Below are positions 45,885 to 55,601 of a DNA stretch of 64,000 nt, piece by piece. The position numbers were made by a program, and so were the translations under genes. The DNA comes from Acidobacteriota bacterium (GTDB taxonomy: Bacteria > Acidobacteriota > Blastocatellia > Pyrinomonadales > Pyrinomonadaceae): positions 124,001-188,000 of the forward strand of contig JAOAPY010000011.1 in the NCBI GenBank assembly GCA_025463135.1. Reading direction: 5' to 3'. Every line of letters begins with the position of its first letter. Positions within the stretch are counted from its first letter, which is position 1. The notes below the pieces were generated by a model. The model ran no database searches. It was not told the DNA's origin and worked only from the letters and a program-made list of their open reading frames with translations.

Positions 45885-46247
45885 ATGATGTTTTTTGTAA
45901 ATCGCATTGTATTGGCATTGGTAATCGGCGCCATGGCAGGTTCCCTGGCGCTCGGCAAGAACAAGCGGGACTCGATAACGTTTCCCGAGAATGTCAAGAT
46001 CAACGGGACGCTCGTCAAAAGCGGAACCTACGATGTATCGTTCGACGACAAGACGAACGAACTGGCAATCATCAAAGGCGGCAAGGTAGTGGCAAAGGTT
46101 ACCGGCACACTGGAGAAGCGCGCTGAAAAAGCCCGCCGTACAGAATACCGAACGGCCAACGGTACTGAAGGCACGCAACTGGTGCGCGTCGCTTTCAGCG
46201 GCAGCGATCAGGACATAGTGGTCGGTAGTTCCTCCGCCAGCAATTAA
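45885..46247 (+). CDS. Small secreted protein, unrecognised
   Basis: 120 residues. ATG 45885 follows AAGGAG by seven bases; the longer frame to 45693 is upstream noise. The signal peptide is 'IVLALVIGAMAGSLALG'. The mature part is beta-rich: 'DSITFPENVKINGTLVKSGT', 'YDVSFDDKTNELAIIKGGKV'. The pattern (expression of 'VNGTxVKxGxYxVxFD') is typical of small acidobacterial exported proteins. No enzyme motif. A strong terminator follows. Confidence 0.78.
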   Translation: MMFFVNRIVLALVIGAMAGSLALGKNKRDSITFPENVKINGTLVKSGTYDVSFDDKTNELAIIKGGKVVAKVTGTLEKRAEKARRTEYRTANGTEGTQLVRVAFSGSDQDIVVGSSSASN

Positions 46248-46269
46248 TTTAGAGAGCAAGGGGGAGAAG

Positions 46270-46303
46270 GCGGTTGACAGGTTGAGGCTGTCAACCGCTT
46301 TTG
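46270..46303 (+). terminator. Rho-independent terminator
   Basis: An 11-bp perfect stem, GCGGTTGACAG (46270-46280) and CTGTCAACCGC (46288-46298), with a 7-base loop and TTTT behind it, 23 bases after the secreted protein gene. Confidence 0.88.
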
Positions 46304-46508
46304 TCCCTGGACCGAATTCGTAACGTAATTTCCCGCCACTAACCAAAGCAGCTTCGTTTAGACAGCACTGCTCCGCCAAACTCGCAATAGAAATCAGCCG
46401 CCTGTTGCTAAAAGCCTTCTGCTGTATCTGAGTGATTATCGTGAGCGGGCTGACAAGTCTTTCTAAACGGAAGGAAAACCTTACAACCCCTTACGTTGAG
46501 AGCAGGGT

Positions 46509-46856
46509 TCACTCATCGGTAGAGGGTTTGGAGCGCAGTCGCTTCACGTTTGAACGTCGCGCCTTCTCTTCAAGGGTGCGATTTTTCGCACTGCGCGGGA
46601 TACGCGTCGGCACCCGCGTCGCAGGCCGATAATTCAGACGCTCAATTCTGGCGCGCAGCTTCTCCAGGCAGATGGCCTTATTCCGATGCTGGCTGCGTTC
46701 CTGTTGAGAAGTGACCACCACACCGGAAGGCAGATGCTTAAGACGGACTGCGCTTTCAGTCTTGTTGACGTGCTGCCCGCCGGGCCCGCTCGAGCGAAAG
46801 GTATCGACCTCGCATTCGCGCAGCAGGTCTTCGTCTGATTCCGGTACGATGATCAT
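46509..46856 (-). CDS. Stand-alone GGQ-domain peptidyl-tRNA hydrolase (release-factor-like)
   Basis: 115 residues. '[20 protein letters not shown]' places the catalytic GGQ at residues 26-28, then '[20 protein letters not shown]' and a basic Arg/Lys-rich tail. There is no stop-codon recognition domain. This is the ArfB/YaeJ-like or RF-H-like layout, which frees peptides from stalled ribosomes. The basic tail could enter the mRNA channel as in ArfB. Divergent to the pseudouridine synthase gene. Confidence 0.85.
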   Translation of the reverse strand: MIIVPESDEDLLRECEVDTFRSSGPGGQHVNKTESAVRLKHLPSGVVVTSQQERSQHRNKAICLEKLRARIERLNYRPATRVPTRIPRSAKNRTLEEKARRSNVKRLRSKPSTDE

Positions 46857-46971
46857 GATTGGTGCTCTCCAAAATCCGGTCCATGGTTAGATTCAGAGGG
46901 AGCGAAATGTTTATAGTAGACCAGTTATTAGTTTTAGACGGAACGAATCTAAAAAACATCCATCAGAATCG

Positions 46972-47898
46972 ATGAGTAGGGTCCAGATTAATTTGAAAGC
47001 GCCTCTGCCCATGATCGAAGGAGTTGGTCCAAGTTCCCAATGGTTGCCGGTGGGATCATGGAAAACTGTCCTGGAATTTCTGCACGAACAGTTTCCTCTG
47101 GTTGAAACAACAACGTGGGCGGCGCGCATGGAAAGAGGCGAGGTCGTCGACGAAACCGGGCTCGTACTGAAACCGCAAAGTCCTTACCGGGTGGGCGCCT
47201 GCGTTTTCTATTATCGCGAGACGGACAACGAAACCCGAATCCCCTTCGCGGAACAGATACTGTTTGAGAATGAACACATCCTGGTAGTCGATAAGCCTCA
47301 CTTTCTGCCAACCGTCCCTGCCGGTCGCTTTTTAAAGGAAACACTACTGGTGCGTTTAAGAAAACAGGGTAAGCCGGAATCGCTGGTTCCAATTCACCGC
47401 ATCGATCGCGAAACAGCCGGCGTGGTGCTTTTCTCTCTTAACCCACAGACCAGGAGTCATTACACGGCACTGTTTCGGGAGCGTAAAGTCAGGAAAGTGT
47501 ACGAAGCGCTGGCGCGCACTCCTTCCTCGACGCACGCATTCCCAATAACTCGCCGCAGTCGAATAGTCAGAGGCGAGCCTTTCTTTCGCATGAAGGAAGT
47601 TCAAGGTGAGCCAAACACTGAGACACGCGTCGAACTGCTCAAGCGTGGCCACTGCGGAGAAAAGGCGGTGAGCCTTTTTCAATTGCATCCCATCACCGGA
47701 AAGAAGCATCAACTGCGCCTGCATTTGGCGATGCTGGGAATCCCGATCATGAACGACAGGCTATACCCAGTTTATGTTCGCGATCCGGAAGGCGAGACTG
47801 ATTTCTCGCGCCCACTTAAGTTGCTGGCGAAATCGATCGCGTTTGAAGATCCGGTGACTGGTAGTGAATACTATTTTGAGAGTAAACAAGAATTGTGA
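46972..47898 (+). CDS. RluA-family RNA pseudouridine synthase
   Basis: 308 residues. The catalytic motif 'PIHRIDRETAGVVLFS' (Asp near residue 145) is followed by 'RKVRKVYEALA' and 'LHPITGKKHQLRLHLAMLG', the RluA-type core. 'ILVVDKPHFLPTVPAG' precedes it. The first 90 residues look like a degraded S4-like domain. The enzyme isomerises uridine in rRNA or tRNA; the exact site is not deducible. Confidence 0.9.
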   Translation: MSRVQINLKAPLPMIEGVGPSSQWLPVGSWKTVLEFLHEQFPLVETTTWAARMERGEVVDETGLVLKPQSPYRVGACVFYYRETDNETRIPFAEQILFENEHILVVDKPHFLPTVPAGRFLKETLLVRLRKQGKPESLVPIHRIDRETAGVVLFSLNPQTRSHYTALFRERKVRKVYEALARTPSSTHAFPITRRSRIVRGEPFFRMKEVQGEPNTETRVELLKRGHCGEKAVSLFQLHPITGKKHQLRLHLAMLGIPIMNDRLYPVYVRDPEGETDFSRPLKLLAKSIAFEDPVTGSEYYFESKQEL

Positions 47899-48012
47899 TC
47901 TTTGGTCTTTGCTTTTCTGAATACCCAGTCAAGCTCACCGACTGAAAATTGCAAAGAACGAAGACCAGGCACAAAGAACCAGCGAATAGATTCGCACCAC
48001 AAGGAGTCCTTC

Positions 48013-48234
48013 ATGAGTACACCGATTAACATGCACGCCGCCAGGACCGCACTCAATAACGATCCGGAAGTTCGGCAATGGGTTGAACTGTGGCTCAAGA
48101 ATAAAGAGCGAGCGACCCAGCCGACGATGTCAGACGAGGAGTTTGAGAAGCACTGGCTTTACACCCGCCCCGAGCGAATGCACGAGGGAGCAATCGAGGG
48201 TGTCACCGCTTACAAACAACAACACGAAGGGTAG
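48013..48234 (+). CDS. Unrecognised 73-residue protein
   Basis: ATG 48013 lies seven bases after AAGGAG. The product is helical and charged ('DPEVRQWVELWLKNKERATQ', 'MSDEEFEKHWLYTRPERMHE'), rich in Trp and Glu, with no signal peptide. It probably is a real small soluble protein. No family recognised. Confidence 0.65.
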   Translation: MSTPINMHAARTALNNDPEVRQWVELWLKNKERATQPTMSDEEFEKHWLYTRPERMHEGAIEGVTAYKQQHEG

Positions 48235-48357
48235 ACCGAAGGGACGCTGAGAAAGACGATGTGGCGGGCGTCCCGCCCATAGACCATGCGTAAGATGGTT
48301 GTGACGGTTGCTTTTCAAATCATGATGAGTGTAGCTACTCGCTTGTAATATCGGATC

Positions 48358-49167
48358 ATGTCTTCCCGTGATCGACTTTGTGTTCGCCCGACGGCTCCTG
48401 GCCGTTTGATTGGGCTCGTCTTGCTGGTCCTCGCCCTTCAGTTTGGCCCAGCCGTATCTGCGACTGCGCAAAAGAAACGGCCGGTAAAACAGAAACCAAA
48501 AACCACCGTCCCGGAGCCGACCCAACTGGACAAGCTCCGAGATGAATACATCAATGCTACTAAGGACTACAAAGCGAGCCTGGAAAAACTCCTGCCACTT
48601 TATGAAAAGGAATTGAAGAGGGCCGAAGATCGGTGGACTCAAAGTCAGGAACTATTCAAGCAGGGATTGATTGCCAAAAAGGAACTTGACGCGACCGAAA
48701 GGGCGGTGACCGAGGCGAAAATAAAGATCGACGATGTGCGCAAGCAGATGGGCAATGCGGAAACCCAAATGGCGCAAGTGCTGGTTGAGGTTGAAACCGA
48801 AAAACAAATGGCCAGGATCCACCGCATTCCCAAAGGTGGGATGGTCCTGACAAACTCGTTCATACGTTTCAACGGCGCAGGGCCCTGGTCGATTTCGCAG
48901 GCCGGATCGGTTGATGCTTTCTTTCGTCAAAAGTTCGGCCGCGCTTTGCCCATCGCCGTCCTGGGCCAGGGGGCCATTCATAACCGCTGGCGGTTGGACC
49001 ATCATAATGCCATGGATCTTTCTCTTAATCCGGACGGCGCCGAAGGAAAAGCTGTGATGGAGTACTTGCGCGGTCGCGGAATTCCCTTTTCGGCTTTTCG
49101 CGTGGCGATTCCCGGTACAGCCACGGGACCGCATATTCATGTTGGTTTGCCATCGCACCGGTATTGA
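48358..49167 (+). CDS. Secreted coiled-coil protein with metallopeptidase-like C-terminal domain
   Basis: 269 residues. The signal peptide is 'GLVLLVLALQFGPAVSATA'. A long coiled coil (about residues 55-155, 'KELDATERAVTEAKIKIDDV') resembles HlyD-type hairpins. The C-terminal 100 residues end with candidate zinc ligands: 'LDHHNAMDLSL' and 'GPHIHVGL', i.e. H-x3-D and H-x-H, like peptidoglycan LD/DD-peptidases of the M15/M23 sort. The combination of coiled coil and peptidase recalls EnvC-like hydrolase regulators, but the order of motifs is closer to M15. Active or not is unknown. Confidence 0.68.
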   Translation: MSSRDRLCVRPTAPGRLIGLVLLVLALQFGPAVSATAQKKRPVKQKPKTTVPEPTQLDKLRDEYINATKDYKASLEKLLPLYEKELKRAEDRWTQSQELFKQGLIAKKELDATERAVTEAKIKIDDVRKQMGNAETQMAQVLVEVETEKQMARIHRIPKGGMVLTNSFIRFNGAGPWSISQAGSVDAFFRQKFGRALPIAVLGQGAIHNRWRLDHHNAMDLSLNPDGAEGKAVMEYLRGRGIPFSAFRVAIPGTATGPHIHVGLPSHRY

Positions 49168-49180
49168 ATTTTTTTTGTTC

Positions 49181-49255
49181 TTCGGGGCGGACCTATGTGT
49201 CCCACGCGATAGTTAGATTTGCGCGACCATGGCGGACACACGGGTGCGCCCCTAC
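49181..49255. repeat. Imperfect inverted repeat
   Basis: The left part 'GGGGCGGACCTATGTGTCC' is mirrored by the right part 'GGACACACGGGTGCGCCCC' with a few mismatches, separated by about 35 bases. It resembles dispersed intergenic palindromes of this genome. Confidence 0.5.
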
Positions 49256-49295
49256 AAACACTCTTGGCTGATAGTCGATTCGACAAGGACACTGA

Positions 49296-49670
49296 ATGTT
49301 GAGGACGAAATTACGGACTTTCATCAATAAACGCTTGCACAATTTGTCGCTGACTATCGCTTTATTGTCGCTGTGCGGTTTGACGGCGTGCATGCGCGAT
49401 CGCTCAACGCCTCCCAAAGTTGCTGGTCCGGCCGCTGCCGTAGCGACAACCAGCTATGAGGGCGAGGGGAAAATCATTTCCGTCAATGAAAAGCGGCCCT
49501 CGATTGAGATCGATCATCAAGAGATCAAAGGTTTGATGCCGGCCATGACAATGGAATTTTACGTCAGCGATAAATCGTTGCTTGCCGGTCTCAAAGCCGG
49601 CGATAAGATCGAGTTTACGATAGACAATGGCGTCGGTGGGTTGGTAATCACGAAAATCAAAAAACTCTGA
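49296..49670 (+). CDS. CusF-like copper-binding lipoprotein
   Basis: 124 residues. A lipobox 'LTAC' puts the lipidated Cys at residue 32. The mature region carries the copper-binding beta-barrel pattern: 'SIEIDHQEIKGLMPAMTMEF', where the His and the Met pair of 'PAMTM' are the usual ligands, then 'LAGLKAGDKIEFTI'. It should hold Cu(I)/Cu(II) in the periplasm. It stands at the front of a group with a DUF2946-like protein, a TonB receptor and a copper ATPase. Confidence 0.85.
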   Translation: MLRTKLRTFINKRLHNLSLTIALLSLCGLTACMRDRSTPPKVAGPAAAVATTSYEGEGKIISVNEKRPSIEIDHQEIKGLMPAMTMEFYVSDKSLLAGLKAGDKIEFTIDNGVGGLVITKIKKL

Positions 49671-49689
49671 AGTCTGTCTCTTGTGATTT

Positions 49690-49787
49690 GTGGCGTGGCA
49701 TCCTGCCCATGTTCCTGGCGCCACACTCTTGGCTCATCTTTACTTGCGCGTTGCCCAACGTTCACGGGCGGGACGCCCGTGCCACAT
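49690..49787 (-). repeat. Dispersed ~100-bp intergenic repeat (single copy, inverted relative to 63276)
   Basis: It aligns along its length with the reverse complement of the tandem repeat at 63276-63585: shared 'GTGGCATCCTGCCCATG' style start, 'CTGGCGC', 'GGCTCAT' and the end 'CACGGGCGGGACGCCCGTG'. A single such unit lies here between the CusF-like gene and the DUF2946-like gene. Confidence 0.65.
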
Positions 49788-49900
49788 ATCAGGGTCGTCG
49801 CACTTCAACTTAAGAGACTACCGATGATTATCAAGATTTGACAACGGCCGGCATACAGTATTAAGGTCGCGATGGTTGGACCCTTTTCAATTCTGCAAAA

Positions 49901-50287
49901 GTGACTAAACGGCTCAGCATTTTCGATATTCCAAGGCGCACGCGTTCGGCGCGAGTGTTGAGCTATGTACTACTCTTTCTCTTCGCCTATGGAACAACGA
50001 CCGAAGCCGTTCATAGTCACGGAACCAATCAGCGCAGCACTGCCACCGTCACGAGCGGCTTTCTGCAGGACGGCGGTGGAACATCCTCAAACAGAGGACC
50101 TGCTAAATCCGGCGAGTGCCTTGTCTGTCAGTTCCAACAGAATCTATCCAGCGCAGAAACCTTCACACCGCTTCTGGTAAGCGCCCCGGCGACAGCATCG
50201 TCGTCGCCTGTCAGTACTCAAATAGTTTCCTTTCTTTCCCACACCGGTAGCACCGGTCAGGGCCGCGCACCACCAGTTATCTCCTAA
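49901..50287 (+). CDS. DUF2946-like small membrane/periplasmic protein
   Basis: 128 residues from a GTG. A hydrophobic segment 'LSYVLLFLFAYGTTTEAVHS' is followed by His residues ('VHSHG'), a low-complexity linker and 'ECLVCQFQQNL' (CxxC). This resembles the DUF2946 family of small exported proteins, often near copper genes. The His and Cys pair could bind metal. The neighbours (CusF-like lipoprotein, TonB receptor, copper ATPase) support that. Start codon choice is uncertain. Confidence 0.55.
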   Translation: MTKRLSIFDIPRRTRSARVLSYVLLFLFAYGTTTEAVHSHGTNQRSTATVTSGFLQDGGGTSSNRGPAKSGECLVCQFQQNLSSAETFTPLLVSAPATASSSPVSTQIVSFLSHTGSTGQGRAPPVIS

Positions 50288-50426
50288 ATCATCCAGCACG
50301 GGGTTCGCCGGGATCTGCTATTGAGTGGACCGCGAAGCCGATTCTGCTGATCCGGACTCTCGCGTTCAAACGCGACCCAGGTCAGCAAAGATTCCACCGG
50401 TAGATAATTTAGTGAGGGTAACAGCA

Positions 50427-52952
50427 ATGATTCATCGATTCTCTCTTCGCGTTGCTCAAGCAGCAACTCTTATAACTATGGTCCTGGTTCTGGTCGTTTC
50501 AGCCTGGGGCCAATCAATGAGTGCGGGAACGGTAACGGGCACGGTCACAGATCCCAATAACGCAGTGGTGCCGAACGCCAGCGTCACGATTGAAAATGCC
50601 ATTACAGGTTACCGGCAAACCGTTAATACAGGTCTCGACGGAGTGTTTCGTCTCAATAACATTCCCTTCAACAACTATGTTGTCAGCGTCTCAGCTCCAG
50701 GTTTTACCGGAACTCGCGGCAGCTTGAGTATACGCAGTTCGGTGCCCCTCACCTCAAACATACAGCTCACTGTGGGCGCTACTTCTGAAACGGTCACCGT
50801 TACTGGCGTCGAACTGATTGAAAATGATCCCAAGGCGCACGTAGATGTCGACAAGAGCCTGATGGACAGACTTCCCGTTCGAGATCCGGGCAGCGGCCTG
50901 AGTTCTGTGGTCACCCTCGCGGCCCCGGGCGTTGCGGCTGATTCAAATGGTGGTTTTCACCCGTTGGGCGATCACTTCGAATCCAACATTTCGCTGGATG
51001 GTCAACCCATTTCCGACCAGCAAAGCAAATTCTTTTCTACCCAGATTCCCGTAAACACCATTCAATCGATCGAAGTGATTACCGGCGCGGTGCCGCCGGA
51101 GTTTGGCGATAAGACGAGCCTGATCATCAATGCCACCAGCCGCTCGGGCTTGAATCAGATAAAGCCAACCGGAAACTTCAATGCCCTTTATGGCAGTTTC
51201 GGCACGACTCACGAAGACGGATCGCTCGCTTATGGAAATGCCAAAGGTGGAAATTTCGTCGCCTTCAATTACGAACGCTCTAACCGTTTTCTGGATTCCG
51301 CGGAATTCAAGGCCCTGCATGATCGCGGCACGGCAGTGAACATCTTCGACCGCCTCGATTACAGTCCTAACTCAAAGGACACATTCCATTTGAATCTCTT
51401 CCTGGCACGCAACCGCTTCCAGACGCCCAATGAATTTGACCAGCAGGCTCTGGGGCAGGACCAGGGTCAAGTAGTCCGGACGATCAACATTGCGCCCGGC
51501 TTCGTTCATATCTTTAGTCCCACAACGGTGCTGTCTCTCAATCCTTACTACCGGCTGGACAACGTAAAATATTTTTCAAGTCCTGATCCGTTTGCCGATC
51601 AGCCTCTAACTTTTGGTGAGTCACGCAGGCTGAATAATGTGGGGCTCAAGGGAGATTTGTCATACGTCAAAGGAAAGCATAATGCCAAGTTTGGTATGCA
51701 GATCTCGCACACGTTCCTGACGGAAGGATTTCAATTCGGAATTACCGATCCGGGATTCAACGATCCGGCGAGCCCGGATTTCCTGCCCGGTCTGTTGCCC
51801 TTTGACTTGACGCGTGGTGGACACCTGTTCGGCTTCCGCGGTCACACCGACATCAAGCAGGAAGCATTCTTTGCCCAGGACAACCTGACAATCGGCAACG
51901 CGAATATTTTATTGGGCGTGCGCTTTGATAACTACAACGGAATCACGCATGACAAGCTGATTCAACCACGTCTGGGCATCTCATATCTCGTTAAGCCGAC
52001 GAACACGGTCTTGCGTGCTTCCTACACTCGCAACTTCGAAACCCCGTATAACGAGAATTTGATTCTGTCGAGTACGACCGGCGCCGGCGGATTGGCAAAC
52101 GGTATTCTGGGAGACTCGAGCAACCTCCCTTTGTTACCTGGCAAACGCCACCAGTTCAACGTTGGTTTCCAACAGGCACTGGGCAAGCGCATTGTAGTTG
52201 ACGGCGATTACTTCTATAAGCGCACGACGAATGCCTACGATTTCAACGTGCTCTTTAACACTTCGGTTGTATTTCCGATCTCCTGGCAGAGTTCAAAGCT
52301 GGATGGAGTCAGTGCCCGCATCAACCTGACGAACTACAAGGGGCTGTCCGCCTTTATGGTCGCCGGGCACACGCGAGCACGTTACTTTCCTCCTGAGAGC
52401 GGTGGATTGTTCTTCAATTCAGATTTACCGAGCGGGGTCTTTCGCATCGATCACGATCAGGCGTTCCAGCAGACAACACAAGTACAGTATCAGGTGCAGC
52501 GTTGGAAGCGACTGTCGCCTTACTTCGCCTTTACGTGGCGCTATGACAGCGGTCTGGTTGCCGGTGCGGTGCCCGACTTTGACACGGCGTTAACGTTTAC
52601 GGCAGATCAACAGGCACAGATTGGATTGTTCTGCGGCAGTACCTTTGCCACTCCTACCCAGGGCATCACGACCTGTAGCGATACAAATCGAGGTGCCTTG
52701 CGCGTGAGGATTCCGGCTGACGGGACGGCCAACGACGATCACAATCCGCCTAGAATCGCGCCTCGTCACCTGTTTGATTTCAGCGCGGGAACCGACAATC
52801 TGTTGCGGACGGAACATACAAAACTGAGTTTGCGCTTTACGGTACTCAACCTGACGAATAAGGAAGCGCTCTATAACTTTCAATCAACCTTTAGTGGGAC
52901 GCACTTTGTATCACCTCGAAGTTTTCAAGGACAGATCGGAGTTAGTTTCTAA
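50427..52952 (+). CDS. TonB-dependent receptor of the copper cluster
   Basis: 841 residues from ATG 50427 with GAGGG upstream; the frame extends to 50325 but without support. The signal peptide is 'LITMVLVLVVSAWG'. A carboxypeptidase-regulatory-like domain (about residues 30-110, 'VTGTVTDPNNAVVPNASVTI') is followed by a plug ('VNTIQSIEVITGAVPPEFGD', 'TSLIINATSRSG') and a beta-barrel. The C-terminal strand 'SFQGQIGVSF' fits outer-membrane insertion. Position between copper-binding proteins and a copper ATPase suggests metal or metal-chelate traffic, but the substrate cannot be read from sequence. Confidence 0.88.
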   Translation: MIHRFSLRVAQAATLITMVLVLVVSAWGQSMSAGTVTGTVTDPNNAVVPNASVTIENAITGYRQTVNTGLDGVFRLNNIPFNNYVVSVSAPGFTGTRGSLSIRSSVPLTSNIQLTVGATSETVTVTGVELIENDPKAHVDVDKSLMDRLPVRDPGSGLSSVVTLAAPGVAADSNGGFHPLGDHFESNISLDGQPISDQQSKFFSTQIPVNTIQSIEVITGAVPPEFGDKTSLIINATSRSGLNQIKPTGNFNALYGSFGTTHEDGSLAYGNAKGGNFVAFNYERSNRFLDSAEFKALHDRGTAVNIFDRLDYSPNSKDTFHLNLFLARNRFQTPNEFDQQALGQDQGQVVRTINIAPGFVHIFSPTTVLSLNPYYRLDNVKYFSSPDPFADQPLTFGESRRLNNVGLKGDLSYVKGKHNAKFGMQISHTFLTEGFQFGITDPGFNDPASPDFLPGLLPFDLTRGGHLFGFRGHTDIKQEAFFAQDNLTIGNANILLGVRFDNYNGITHDKLIQPRLGISYLVKPTNTVLRASYTRNFETPYNENLILSSTTGAGGLANGILGDSSNLPLLPGKRHQFNVGFQQALGKRIVVDGDYFYKRTTNAYDFNVLFNTSVVFPISWQSSKLDGVSARINLTNYKGLSAFMVAGHTRARYFPPESGGLFFNSDLPSGVFRIDHDQAFQQTTQVQYQVQRWKRLSPYFAFTWRYDSGLVAGAVPDFDTALTFTADQQAQIGLFCGSTFATPTQGITTCSDTNRGALRVRIPADGTANDDHNPPRIAPRHLFDFSAGTDNLLRTEHTKLSLRFTVLNLTNKEALYNFQSTFSGTHFVSPRSFQGQIGVSF

Positions 52953-52975
52953 CGCAAGTTAGATCGAATCATAAC

Positions 52976-53001
52976 GCCGCGTCCAATCAAATGGGCGCGG
53001 C
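52976..53001 (+). terminator. Probable Rho-independent terminator
   Basis: GCCGCGTCC pairs with GGGCGCGGC (one G-T), 8-base loop, 24 bases after the receptor stop. The T-tract is weak (ATTCTATGTTGG). Confidence 0.6.
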
Positions 53002-53237
53002 ATTCTATGTTGGTTTGTTGTAACGAATGCTGTTAGCTGCGCCCGCGTTGAATGCCATTCAACGATCGCAAAATAAAAGTTTGGGTTACAAAGGTGGATA
53101 CGGCATTCTCTCAACCTCATAAATATCGCCGCAGAGGCCGAGCAGAGAAGCTTGGACCAATTCCTCTAGTCGGATCTTCCGAGGCTGCGTAGAATGGTCC
53201 ATCGCATTCAGACAATTCCTGCCAGGACAGCTGAAAG

Positions 53238-55565
53238 ATGGACAGGTTACACGACACTGACGTACCCGCGGAACATGATGAAGCTCTTGATCCTGTCTGC
53301 CACATGCTCGTTAAGCGATCCAAATCCGGTTCGCTTACCCATGAAGGCGTAAGTTACTACTTTTGTAGTCCTCACTGTCTGGCAAAGTTCAGCAAAGATC
53401 CTGCCGGCTTCATAGTGCCTGTCGAGCCCGAGACTCGAGCGCCAGGTGCCGGCGCGATCTACACCTGCCCGATGCATCCCGAAATTGAACGCGACGGACC
53501 AGGCAATTGTCCGATCTGCGGCATGGCTTTAGAGCCACGCACCGTCTCGCTGACCGAAGAAGAGAATCCCGAACTGATCGAAATGACCCGACGGTTTTGG
53601 ATCAGCCTTGCGTTGACTGTGCCCATCTTTCTAATCGGCATGAGTGATTTTCTTCCGGGAAGACCGCTTGAGCGGATCGGCTCGATGCAAACTCTGGCTT
53701 GGATTCAGTTCGGACTCGCCACGCCGGTAGTCTTGTGGGGCGGTTGGCCGTTCTTTGTGCGCGCAGGGCAGTCAGTTATCAATCGCAGCTTGAACATGTT
53801 TACGCTGATCGGGCTGGGCGTTTCCGTGGCTTATGTTTACAGCGTGATTGCGATGCTCTTTCCTGATCTGTTTCCCGCTTCGTTTCGAGAAATGGGCGTA
53901 GTGCCCGTTTATTTCGAAGCTGCCGCGGTAATCACAACGCTCGTGTTGTTGGGCCAGGTGATGGAGCTACGCGCTCGCAGCCGCACTGGCGCCGCGATCA
54001 AAGCGCTGCTCAAATTAGCGCCAAAAACTGCGCGCCGACTCAAAGACGACGGCACCGAGGAAGACATAACGCTCGATCAGGTCCATGTTGGCGATCGCCT
54101 GCGCGTACGACCCGGCGAAAAAATACCGGTGGACGGAGTCGTGACTGAAGGAGCAAGCGCCGTAGATGAATCGATGGTTACGGGCGAATCAATTCCCGTT
54201 GAAAAGCACTCAGGCGATCAGCTCATTGGCTCAACGGTGAACGGCACCGGCGCATTCGTGATGCGGGCCGAACGAGTCGGCGCCGAGACGCTGCTTTCGC
54301 AGATTGTGCGAATGGTCGCTGAGGCGCAACGCAGTCGCGCTCCGATTCAAAAGCTGGCTGACCTGGTCGCCGCCTATTTCGTGCCGATTGTCATCACTGC
54401 CGCGGTGATCACGTTCATTGTCTGGGCCACAATCGGACCAGAACCGCGCCTGGCCCACGCTCTTATCAATGCTGTGGCTGTTCTCATCATTGCCTGCCCC
54501 TGTGCGCTCGGCCTGGCGACGCCGATGTCCGTCATGGTGGCCATGGGTAAGGGTGCGAACGCCGGCGTGCTTTTCACAAATGCGGAAGCTATCGAATTAA
54601 TGCACCGGGTGGATACTTTAGTCGTCGACAAAACGGGAACTCTGACTGAGGGGAAACCAAAACTGACCAACATCATCGCAGCGAACGGATGGGAAGTGCA
54701 GATGTTATTGGGACTGGCGGCAAGTCTGGAACGGGCCAGCGAACATCCCCTGGCGGCCGCCATCGTCGCCGGCGCCCAGGAACGCGGCGTAGAACTGAGC
54801 AACGCAGCGGAGTTTGCGTCGTTGACGGGAAAGGGAGTAACCGGAACCGTCAACGGTCGCGCGGTCGTGCTCGGCAATCAACTGTTGTTGGAAGATCTAA
54901 AAATCACACCGGGCGATCTTGCGGAGCAGGCCGACAACCTCCGCGCCGAAGGTCAGACGGTAATGTTCATCGCAGTTGATGGCGAGGCAGCCGGATTAAT
55001 CGCCGTCAGCGATCCAATCAAGGTCACGACTGAGGCTGCTATTGGGCAACTGCGGGACGAAGGGCTGAGGATAGTGATGCTGACAGGCGACAATCGCCGG
55101 ACTGCCGAGGCGGTAGCGCGAAAACTCGAACTCGACGAAGTCGTTGCCGAGGTCTTGCCCGATGAAAAACTCGAATTCATTAAACGCTTGCAAAACGAAG
55201 GACGAGTAGTCGCGATGGCCGGCGACGGCGTCAACGATGCGCCCGCGTTGGCTCTGGCAAATGTCGGTATTGCGATGGGTACGGGCACCGACGTCGCTAT
55301 CCAGAGCGCCGGCATTTCTTTGGTCAAGGGCGATCTAACCGGTATCGTGCGCGCTCGCCGCCTGAGCCGCGCCACCATGCGCAATATCAAGCAGAATCTC
55401 TTCTGGGCGTTTGCCTACAACACGTTGGGCGTACCTATCGCTGCCGGGATCCTTTATCCATTCTTCGGCCTCCTGCTGAGTCCGATGCTCGCTGCCGCCG
55501 CCATGAGCTTCAGCTCAGTCTCGGTAATCGCCAACGCGCTCCGACTTCGCCGCGTACAGCTGTGA
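53238..55565 (+). CDS. copA: Copper-exporting P1B-type ATPase with YHS and heavy-metal-binding domains
   Basis: 775 residues. N-terminal: a YHS domain (about 15-55, '[12 protein letters not shown]', '[12 protein letters not shown]') and a heavy-metal-binding domain ('[20 protein letters not shown]', about 74-95). Eight membrane helices. The metal-site motif is 'IACPCALG' (near 419), so Cu(I) type (P1B-1). The catalytic residues are '[11 protein letters not shown]' (Asp near 464), '[10 protein letters not shown]' and '[13 protein letters not shown]'. It pumps Cu(I) from cytoplasm to periplasm, where the CusF-like lipoprotein may accept it. The C-terminus ends at 'LRLRRVQL'. Complete and presumably active. 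Confidence 0.93.
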   Translation: MDRLHDTDVPAEHDEALDPVCHMLVKRSKSGSLTHEGVSYYFCSPHCLAKFSKDPAGFIVPVEPETRAPGAGAIYTCPMHPEIERDGPGNCPICGMALEPRTVSLTEEENPELIEMTRRFWISLALTVPIFLIGMSDFLPGRPLERIGSMQTLAWIQFGLATPVVLWGGWPFFVRAGQSVINRSLNMFTLIGLGVSVAYVYSVIAMLFPDLFPASFREMGVVPVYFEAAAVITTLVLLGQVMELRARSRTGAAIKALLKLAPKTARRLKDDGTEEDITLDQVHVGDRLRVRPGEKIPVDGVVTEGASAVDESMVTGESIPVEKHSGDQLIGSTVNGTGAFVMRAERVGAETLLSQIVRMVAEAQRSRAPIQKLADLVAAYFVPIVITAAVITFIVWATIGPEPRLAHALINAVAVLIIACPCALGLATPMSVMVAMGKGANAGVLFTNAEAIELMHRVDTLVVDKTGTLTEGKPKLTNIIAANGWEVQMLLGLAASLERASEHPLAAAIVAGAQERGVELSNAAEFASLTGKGVTGTVNGRAVVLGNQLLLEDLKITPGDLAEQADNLRAEGQTVMFIAVDGEAAGLIAVSDPIKVTTEAAIGQLRDEGLRIVMLTGDNRRTAEAVARKLELDEVVAEVLPDEKLEFIKRLQNEGRVVAMAGDGVNDAPALALANVGIAMGTGTDVAIQSAGISLVKGDLTGIVRARRLSRATMRNIKQNLFWAFAYNTLGVPIAAGILYPFFGLLLSPMLAAAAMSFSSVSVIANALRLRRVQL

Positions 55566-55601
55566 GAGAAGATTCAGTTGTTGTCGATGAAGTAATTCGG
55601 A

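Noticed and set aside
49838-49864. Promoter TTGACA ... TATTAA before the DUF2946-like gene
   Set aside because: Spacer is 15 bases, shorter than usual; too weak to list.
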